This document shows, one piece after another, positions 8,875 through 13,739 of a DNA stretch of 13,739 nucleotides. A program made the position numbers and the translations under genes. Numbering within the stretch: the first letter of the stretch is position 1; every line of letters begins with the position of its first letter. Below the pieces are notes generated by a model, which did no database searches, was not told where the DNA came from, and was given only the letters and a program-made list of their open reading frames with translations. The DNA is from a bacterium (GTDB lineage Bacteria; B130-G9), in NCBI GenBank assembly GCA_021160245.1, contig JAGHCW010000001.1, positions 1 through 13,739 on the forward strand, read 5' to 3'.

Positions 8875-8913
8875 TGTCATCTCCGTCGAAAACCGACTTA
8901 TTAGACAGCCTCT

Positions 8914-9177
8914 GGCGTCTATGGCAACTCCCGTCAATCGCTCTCATGGATACAGAAAAAAACGCCTTCAACAGAGCAGATCCGGGAACGAATACGAGAA
9001 CTCCTCAGAAGACGACATTGACGTCTGTGTTTCAGTTATGGCAAATCCGCGTATATGATATGGCCACCATCCGGGTGGCGATAGTGGTAGCCCCATCCCA
9101 CATTGACGGGATTCAGGTTATTGCTCTGCAAATTATCCAGGCCAGGATGTTGGTTTACATCCACCGAGGATATGAGT
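8914..9177. other. Gene-free stretch downstream of the C25 peptidase gene
   Basis: No convincing gene. A hairpin at 9063-9079 (GCCACC, loop ATCCG, GGTGGC) is the only fold near the C25 stop, and no T-run follows it on the minus strand. Between about 9045 and 9180 the minus strand holds a short open frame of roughly 45 codons with a protein-like composition (including VNVGWGYHYRHPDGGH). A second open fragment follows in another frame, reading on as ITETQTSMSSSEEFSY. It may be the decayed end of a gene, but no start or family was identified. Confidence 0.35.
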
Positions 9178-11493
9178 TTACCTCAAATGGGCGTTCGGCG
9201 CAGACGGATTCGATAACCCTCGCGATGAATTGAGCGGCAAAAGCGAGATGTCCGGCATAGCCAGAGCGGACACCGGGCCAAATGCGGTCGTTGCGCCCGC
9301 TACGTCGATTTCAACCAAATAGTAATAGTATCTTGTGCCCGCCCCAATTTTGCGGTCGACGAAGTGATAGGATGCTCCATTCGCCGGTCCGCCTTTCGGC
9401 TCTATCAGCCCGGAGACCGCATAGAAATCCTTCCCGGCGCCTGATTTACGGTAGATGATGAAGCCGGCCGTCTCAATCTCCACACCCGTGCGCCAATCCA
9501 GACTAATGGAGCCCAGCCTGGCCGAGGCGGTGAACTCATCCAGCTCTATATATGTATTGCCAGAGCCAAGAAGCTTCGTCTGAGGCGCCCCGTATAGGTT
9601 GAAGTCCATGAGGTTCATCCAATACCAATCCTCGTCCGGCGCCGTCTCGCCCTTAGCGTCATAGAGCGCCTCACCGGCACTGTAGTTCGCATAGTCCGTC
9701 AGTAGCCGGAAGTAGTGATAGCCGATGTTCTGCAGGCATCCAGAATCAGATGGGTAGAAGTTCCAGTCGTCGGCCCAGGAGACGCGAGAGGCTGAGACTG
9801 TTCCGATTGCGCCTCGTTTGAGGAGCGCGTAGCCCAAATTTCCGCTACTCTCTGGGTAGCCGTTGAGGCAGCTCCCCTGGTATGCGAAAGCCGGCTTTGA
9901 ATCGTCCAGATCGGAGCAATATGACGTGCTGAAGAGGGTGCCCTCGGAGCAGGAGTAGGAACCGCTGGAATAGCCGATAGCAGTGTATGTGGAGCTGCCA
10001 TGGCCGAGCCAGAAGACGATGCCAAATGGATTAGCAGACCATCTGTCCTTGACCTTCCCACTCTGAAGCCTCTCGTCTGGGTCGAAGGCGCTGTAGCATC
10101 CGTCGCCCTTGCGCTGATACATCTCCCAATCGCCAAAGCCCCTGTCCTGCAGATAATTCTGCTTCATGTAGTGACCTACGTAGGACCCGTCGATGAAGTC
10201 GATCACAAAGCCCATCGGCAGCAGCACGTCCTTCCGCCAAGATAGATCGCCAGATGCGGTTTCATAAGCGATGATCTTCTCGAGAATCCCATCAAGCGTC
10301 GCATAGTCGTCGTTATAGACGGGGATTCTGCCAACATAGACCTCCGGGTCGAAGTCAACGCCCCCATCCTCGTTATCGCCATAAAATTCCCCGTAATACC
10401 CGTTCCCGTTTATATCCCAGTCACCAGTCAGGTCCGAATAATAGTAATCAGTTGGGGATCTATCGTAGCCCGGGTCAGTTGGGGCATTGCGGCGTGGCCA
10501 GCACATCTTCATCGGGACGTCGCCGGTGCTTGGATTGGGATCGCCGATAAGCAGGACAAATTGAATGCTTCGTGCGGTGTAATGGTCGATTAGCCACTGG
10601 CGAATCTTCTCGGCTGTGCCATGGGGCGGCGGCGTGTTTGTGTCGTCATAAGCGCCATAACCGCCTCCCGGCGTGGTCTCCGTCAGGACCAGAATATCGT
10701 ACTGAAGGCTCTCAAGGTGAGCAATATAGGTCGCGAGCTCCTGGCTGCCACCCACAACTGCATCGCTCGTTATTATCACGCAAACGCTCGAATCATCCAG
10801 AGGCCTCAGCCCGCCGACGCCCCTCGGCTCATACCATTTCCGCGCCTCGTGATAATTTAAGAACTTCGACCTGGCCTTGTGGTCGAAGACGCAGTCTGAG
10901 AGCAGCGCCTCGTCAAGCAACGAGGCATCCCGCTCGTAGTGAAGAACGAGGCTGACCTCGCGCGCGATGTTCAGCATCCCGGAGACCGGATTGAAGCTTA
11001 TCGGCGTGAACTTCACCTTGGCGTATCTGTACTTCCGCATCTGTCCAGACCTTAGAAGCTCGACCGGCTGAGCTGGATAGGACTGATCGCTGCCGTAAAT
11101 GTCCATGTCTTTTCCGTCAACGATATTGGTCGCATCGCCCCAGAGGAATATGTCTCGCCCGTCAACTCGCGTTACGGCCGGCGGTCTGGGGGCTATGTCG
11201 TATTGCCCAGGAATCTCGGTCTGGGCCGCCCTAACGAGCTCCAACCTCAACGAGCCAGGGACGGTGTCGGGCGGAATGGCTACAAGGAATACTCTTCGAG
11301 GCAGCGCGGGCGAGCCCGGGCTACCGGTGTTTGAGAAACCATCCATTCGAATAAGATGCGAGTCCGGTCTCACCTCGTCGAAGGAGAACTCCCCCGCCTG
11401 AAGCGAGAATTGCTGCACGTCGGCGACAACCGGGTTTGAGATTGCAGCAAAGACAAACAGGAGTAACAACAATGGGCGATAGAAACTAGACAC
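9178..11493 (-). CDS. Exported gingipain-type cysteine peptidase (family C25)
   Basis: 771 residues from the GTG at 11493. The frame stays open upstream to an ATG at 11622, but GTG is preferred: GGGAGGG lies four bases before it and a clean signal peptide (about 1-24, ending PVVA-DV) begins there. Seen in order: a C25-type propeptide region (about 25-215); the catalytic domain (about 230-600) with His498 in WLGHGSS and Cys542 in YQGSCLNG, the expected His-Cys dyad; an Asp/Gly-rich stretch (about 340-375, GDWDINGNGYYGEFYGDNEDGG) that could bind calcium; and a fibronectin-III-like domain (about 645-755). No type IX sorting domain, sortase motif or anchor is visible at the C-terminus, so it is probably released or periplasmic. 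It should cleave proteins after propeptide removal. Gingipains cut after Arg or Lys, but specificity here cannot be predicted. Confidence 0.88.
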   Translation of the reverse strand: MSSFYRPLLLLLFVFAAISNPVVADVQQFSLQAGEFSFDEVRPDSHLIRMDGFSNTGSPGSPALPRRVFLVAIPPDTVPGSLRLELVRAAQTEIPGQYDIAPRPPAVTRVDGRDIFLWGDATNIVDGKDMDIYGSDQSYPAQPVELLRSGQMRKYRYAKVKFTPISFNPVSGMLNIAREVSLVLHYERDASLLDEALLSDCVFDHKARSKFLNYHEARKWYEPRGVGGLRPLDDSSVCVIITSDAVVGGSQELATYIAHLESLQYDILVLTETTPGGGYGAYDDTNTPPPHGTAEKIRQWLIDHYTARSIQFVLLIGDPNPSTGDVPMKMCWPRRNAPTDPGYDRSPTDYYYSDLTGDWDINGNGYYGEFYGDNEDGGVDFDPEVYVGRIPVYNDDYATLDGILEKIIAYETASGDLSWRKDVLLPMGFVIDFIDGSYVGHYMKQNYLQDRGFGDWEMYQRKGDGCYSAFDPDERLQSGKVKDRWSANPFGIVFWLGHGSSTYTAIGYSSGSYSCSEGTLFSTSYCSDLDDSKPAFAYQGSCLNGYPESSGNLGYALLKRGAIGTVSASRVSWADDWNFYPSDSGCLQNIGYHYFRLLTDYANYSAGEALYDAKGETAPDEDWYWMNLMDFNLYGAPQTKLLGSGNTYIELDEFTASARLGSISLDWRTGVEIETAGFIIYRKSGAGKDFYAVSGLIEPKGGPANGASYHFVDRKIGAGTRYYYYLVEIDVAGATTAFGPVSALAMPDISLLPLNSSRGLSNPSAPNAHLR

Positions 11494-11497
11494 AATA

Positions 11498-11504
11498 CCC
11501 TCCC
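11498..11504 (-). promoter_or_regulatory. Ribosome binding site fixing the GTG start of the C25 gene
   Basis: GGGAGGG on the minus strand, four bases before GTG at 11493. No comparable site precedes the in-frame ATG at 11622. This supports a 771-residue product instead of 814. Confidence 0.75.
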
Positions 11505-11525
11505 ATTTTCTTAGGCATATTGTTG

Positions 11526-11542
11526 GGGCGCGCGATGCGCCC
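11526..11542 (-). promoter_or_regulatory. GC-rich stem-loop in the C25 leader
   Basis: GGGCGC (11526-11531) pairs with GCGCCC (11537-11542) around a 5-base loop, about 22 nt upstream of the ribosome binding site. It could stabilise or regulate the leader RNA. No known riboswitch was recognised. Confidence 0.35.
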
Positions 11543-11628
11543 TCAAGAACAACGAATAACGGTGGGAATTCGACTGGGAATGACGCAGCCCCCGGATGGG
11601 CGCACTGAATCAATCCTAGCAATTTCCA

Positions 11629-11634
11629 ATTATA
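11629..11634 (-). promoter_or_regulatory. Candidate -10 box for the C25 gene
   Basis: A perfect TATAAT on the minus strand, in the context ATAGTATAATTGG. The -35 region at 16-17 nt spacing is weak (TTCTCG or CTTCTC). A start near 11622 would leave a leader of about 130 nt before the GTG. Prediction only. Confidence 0.35.
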
Positions 11635-11680
11635 CTATGATACTTTAAGCCGAGAAGATCAAGCTGGCCGAAAATGCGCC

Positions 11681-11716
11681 CTCTTGGCGATTTGGAGTGC
11701 CACGGCTTGACAGCGG
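11681..11716 (+). repeat. Left arm of an inverted repeat pair (TTTGGAGTGC type)
   Basis: This arm contains TTTGGAGTGC (11691-11700) and, just after, the small palindrome TTGACA-GCGG-TGTCAA (11707-11722). It matches the reverse complement of 11818-11852 at about 26 of 35 positions with one gap, including a shared 10-mer core. It lies in the gene-free stretch between the C25 and mscS genes. Confidence 0.55.
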
Positions 11717-11792
11717 TGTCAACCCAACATTGACTAGCGTCCAGGTGGAAAGCTAACTATCGAGAAGGTCAAGAAGGCAATCTATGAGAGGG

Positions 11793-11809
11793 TGGCGCCT
11801 GGCCACCAC
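11793..11809. repeat. Hairpin between the inverted repeat arms
   Basis: GGTGGC and GCCACC pair around a 5-base GCCTG loop. It lies inside the interval bounded by the two inverted repeat arms. Confidence 0.4.
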
Positions 11810-11817
11810 CAATGAAA

Positions 11818-11852
11818 GCGGCGTCAAGACGCCGCACTCCAAAAGGCGAGAG
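11818..11852 (-). repeat. Right arm of the inverted repeat pair, with 8-bp perfect palindrome
   Basis: GCGGCGTC-AA-GACGCCGC (11818-11835) is a perfect 8-bp inverted repeat. Read on the minus strand, the arm is TTTTGGAGTGC followed by the palindrome. I recall repeats of this form (TTTGGAGTGCGGCG...) as dispersed families in several bacterial groups, but could not verify it. With the left arm it bounds about 170 bp without a gene. Confidence 0.6.
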
Positions 11853-11862
11853 CCGCCGGCGT

Positions 11863-11887
11863 CAATCTGATCCGGAAAATCAGATTG
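11863..11887 (-). terminator. Stem-loop spanning the mscS stop codon
   Basis: CAATCTGAT (11863-11871) and ATCAGATTG (11879-11887) form a perfect 9-bp stem with a 7-base loop. The mscS TGA stop (11880-11882) lies inside the stem. No T-run follows on the minus strand, so it may protect the mRNA 3' end or act as a factor-dependent terminator. Confidence 0.4.
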
Positions 11888-13394
11888 CAGGACGCTCCAT
11901 AAAGATCGTCTGAGTGGGATAGGCGAACTCAATGCCCTCTTTGCTGAACTGTTCAACTATCGAGAGATTCACCTGCTGCTGGACGTCCATGTATGTGGCG
12001 TAGTTATTGGTGTTAAGGTAATAGACGATCTCGAAATCAAGGCTAAAGGCCCCGAATTGGGAGAAATGAACTCGGTCGGCTTCTGCGACCGGGATGTCGT
12101 TTATGATGGTCTTAATCATGTCAGGGATTGCCCTCAGCTTTGAGGCGCCGGTTTGGTATGTGACACCGATTGAGAATGAGACTCGTCTGCGGGTCATTTT
12201 CTTGAAGTTCTGAATGACCTTGCCCCTCATCTCTCGGTTTGAGATGACGATCTCTTCGCCGCGAAGGGCCTGAAGCCGCGTGCTGTAAAAGCCGACCTTC
12301 TTGACGGTTCCTTTCAGATCGCCGACATATACGTAGTCGCCGAGCTCAAATGGCTTGTCGAGGTAGATGGAAAAAGATGTGAGGAGATCTGCCAGGACGT
12401 TTTGCAGAGCGATGGCTGCGATTACACCACTGACGCCCAAACTGGTGAGTAGAGGGCTTATGTTAATGTCGGATACATCGAGCAGGAGAAAAAAGGCAAT
12501 CACCCAGAGCAAGCCGTTGGCGACTCGCCGGGCGGTATTGACGACCCTTCGATGAACCTCAACGTCCGGTCGGCCTGTGGATTGGCCCGCATACCATTTG
12601 GCTATCAGGTTGACTATTCTGATAGCGAGCAATGTGGCAATGAATACTGCCAATGCGCCGGCGCCCTTCCGAATGTGGCCGTGATATGGGGCAATCGCGT
12701 CAATGGCGACCAGGGCGTAATATAGGCTGGTGATGAGAACAAGGGCGAAGGCCGGCGCCCTCGCTGTCTTGACCACAAGCCCAGCCAATTCCGGCGGCTT
12801 TGTGTCCGTTCGCAGCATCCACCGCGTTAGGATGTCCACGACCCGGATGACGAACATCGCTATTGTAACGATGCTCAAGACCTGCGCGACCCGGCAGATG
12901 GAAGAGAGATGAGGGAGAATATATGGCACGCAGAGCAGCGCGTAATAGATGACAGCAATGAAGATGAGGGCGAATGTGGGGGCTCTTGCGGTCTTGACAA
13001 TTAGTCCCCATAGAGTGCCCTTGTGGTCCTCGTCCTCAAGGAACCATTTTGTTATCAGGTCGATAATTCTGAATACGAAGAATCCCACGATGAGCACGGC
13101 CATGATCTCGATGCTCTTGAGCCAATAGATGTAATAAGCCCCTATTGACGGCAAGCAGAGCAGCGCGTAGTTGAGGCCGAGAAGCAAGAGCAGAGCGAAT
13201 GCCGGTATACGCGTCGCCCGAAGAATGCGCTTGTCCAAAACGGAGTCGAATCTCTTCAGAAGTTTTGGCAAGTATCTGCTGAGCGCGATGAGAACAACGA
13301 GCGCTAAGAGGACGAATGCGGCCAGGACTATGCCGGCCACTAAGAACTCTCCATACTGGGCTATCTTATCTGCGAGAAACTTCCCTGCTTGCAC
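11880..13394 (-). CDS. MscS-family mechanosensitive ion channel with repeated N-terminal helix pairs
   Basis: 504 residues from a GTG start with GGGAG eight bases upstream. MscS channels open under membrane tension and release solutes during hypo-osmotic shock. The C-terminal half is typical: pore helix and beta domain at about 317-390 (SLGVSGVIAAIALQNVLADL, then KPFELGDYVYV and EIVISN), followed by the cytoplasmic alpha/beta domain to about 500. The N-terminal half holds a first helix (about 17-38) and three tandem units of about 75 residues (60-134, 135-209, 210-286). Each opens with TAR-x-P-x-FAL and has two membrane helices ending near FVIRIVDLITKW. A degenerate fourth unit (TARRVANGLL, from 287) leads into the pore. 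The protein is thus longer than E. coli MscS (286 aa). It starts 66 nt after the lysyl-tRNA synthetase stop and may share its transcript. Family call is firm. Confidence 0.92.
   Translation of the reverse strand: MQAGKFLADKIAQYGEFLVAGIVLAAFVLLALVVLIALSRYLPKLLKRFDSVLDKRILRATRIPAFALLLLLGLNYALLCLPSIGAYYIYWLKSIEIMAVLIVGFFVFRIIDLITKWFLEDEDHKGTLWGLIVKTARAPTFALIFIAVIYYALLCVPYILPHLSSICRVAQVLSIVTIAMFVIRVVDILTRWMLRTDTKPPELAGLVVKTARAPAFALVLITSLYYALVAIDAIAPYHGHIRKGAGALAVFIATLLAIRIVNLIAKWYAGQSTGRPDVEVHRRVVNTARRVANGLLWVIAFFLLLDVSDINISPLLTSLGVSGVIAAIALQNVLADLLTSFSIYLDKPFELGDYVYVGDLKGTVKKVGFYSTRLQALRGEEIVISNREMRGKVIQNFKKMTRRRVSFSIGVTYQTGASKLRAIPDMIKTIINDIPVAEADRVHFSQFGAFSLDFEIVYYLNTNNYATYMDVQQQVNLSIVEQFSKEGIEFAYPTQTIFMERPAI
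12537..13217 (-). repeat. Three tandem coding repeats of a two-helix membrane unit in mscS
   Basis: Residues about 60-134, 135-209 and 210-286. Shared positions: the start ATRIPAFAL / TARAPTFAL / TARAPAFAL; then NYALL / YYALL / YYALV; then FRIIDLITKW / IRVVDILTRW / IRIVNLIAKW. The period is about 225 nt. Unit boundaries are approximate. Confidence 0.8.
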
Positions 13395-13460
13395 CGAATG
13401 AGCTCCCGAGTTGACACTATTTCATATTGCGGAATGGATTAGTTGAGACAATGCTGCCCC

Positions 13461-13739
13461 TCATTCATCGACCTTGCCTGCCGACTCAAGAGAATGCTCA
13501 ATCTTCTCGGCGGTCTTTTCCTGGCCAAGAATTGGGATGAAATGGCCAAGTCGAGGTCCTTGCTTCTGACCGAGTATAAGGCCGTAGAGAACCCGGAACA
13601 TGCGAGCTTGTGGTAGTTCATTTTCTCTGGCCAGATCAAATACCCTCGTCTGTATCTCATCCCCGGCATACTGCCCCGATCTTAGATAGGCCACAAATTC
13701 CCGTGCCGCCGCAAACTCAACCTCCGAGAGAGCAAGAGA
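13461..13739 (-). CDS. lysS: Lysyl-tRNA synthetase, class I, C-terminal end (partial)
   Basis: The last 92 residues or so of a gene that continues past the right edge. The enzyme charges tRNA-Lys with lysine in the cytoplasm. The end matches the C-terminal anticodon-binding helical region of class I (archaeal-type) lysyl-tRNA synthetases: the segment FDLARENELPQARMFRVLYG is followed by LILGQKQGPRLGHFIPILG, with the hallmark GPRLG. The frame is open to the window edge, reading ...SEVEFAAAREFV before the visible GTG at 13694, so that GTG is internal and not the start. The catalytic HIGH and KMSKS motifs lie outside the window, which limits certainty. It lies 66 nt upstream of the MscS gene on the same strand. 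Confidence 0.75.
   Translation of the reverse strand, partial: SLALSEVEFAAAREFVAYLRSGQYAGDEIQTRVFDLARENELPQARMFRVLYGLILGQKQGPRLGHFIPILGQEKTAEKIEHSLESAGKVDE

Larger units (their letters stand above)
8753..8913. mobile_element. MITE-like element, 161 bp with 18-bp terminal inverted repeats
   Basis: The left end 8753-8770 (AGAGGCTGTCCAATAAGT) is the reverse complement of the right end 8896-8913 with one mismatch in 18. The 161-bp unit has no credible gene and an interior made largely of hairpins. These are the properties of a miniature inverted-repeat transposable element mobilised by a transposase encoded elsewhere. A GGCG lies at 8747-8750 and again at 8914-8917 and could be a 4-bp target duplication, but on the left it is two bases away from the repeat, so this is unsure. 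No transposase is in the window. Confidence 0.7.

Noticed and set aside
9063-9079. Hairpin GCCACC/GGTGGC as the intrinsic terminator of the C25 gene
   Set aside because: No T-run follows on the minus strand. The only run of T nearby (minus strand, about 8956-8962) is over 100 nt further on with no stem next to it.
8874-9233. 119-codon plus-strand open frame
   Set aside because: It begins inside the MITE-like element, overlaps the 3' end of the C25 gene on the other strand, and has no recognisable domain or convincing ribosome binding site.
11753-11956. 67-codon minus-strand open frame over the mscS end and the repeat region
   Set aside because: It runs out of frame through the conserved mscS C-terminus and into palindromic repeat DNA, with no similarity or start signal.
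13395-13460. Separate promoter for mscS between it and the lysyl-tRNA synthetase gene
   Set aside because: The best candidate, TTGTCT with AATATG at 17 nt, is too weak to support over co-transcription with the upstream gene.

Overview
The window reads as chromosomal DNA of an uncultivated, probably Gram-negative bacterium of moderate GC content. The bacterial signs are GGAG-type ribosome binding sites, GTG/TTG starts and signal-peptidase-I style leaders on four proteins. The phylum cannot be fixed from the sequence. The class I (archaeal-type) lysyl-tRNA synthetase end at the right edge fits one of the bacterial lineages that use this enzyme instead of class II. All genes lie on the minus strand, so transcription runs from right to left.

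Layout from the right edge, in transcription order. The C-terminus of a class I lysyl-tRNA synthetase (13461-13739, partial) is followed 66 nt later by an MscS-type channel with an unusual N-terminus of repeated two-helix units (11880-13394). A gene-free stretch (11494-11879) holds a stem-loop on the mscS stop codon, a pair of inverted palindromic repeats, a candidate promoter and the leader of the next gene. That gene encodes an exported gingipain-type cysteine peptidase of family C25 (9178-11493, GTG start). A second gene-free stretch (8556-9177) carries a 161-bp MITE-like element with 18-bp terminal inverted repeats around a double-hairpin palindrome, plus a good sigma70-like promoter pointing left. 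From that promoter runs an apparent three-gene operon: an exported transglutaminase-like protein (6579-8555), then two tandem, full-length, exported tricorn-type S41 proteases (3300-6530 and 58-3303) that overlap by ATGA.

Functionally this is an extracytoplasmic protein-degradation neighbourhood. The C25 enzyme could make the first cuts in proteins outside the cell, and the two tricorn proteases could trim the peptides in the periplasm. The transglutaminase-fold protein, with an intact Cys-His-Asp triad, would act on the same substrates as a hydrolase or cross-linker. This cooperation is inferred from co-location and predicted export only. The clearest novelties are the tricorn pair with oppositely charged inserts at the same position, the repeat-built MscS N-terminus, and the two non-coding repeat elements. 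I saw no CRISPR array, tRNA, rRNA or intact transposase.
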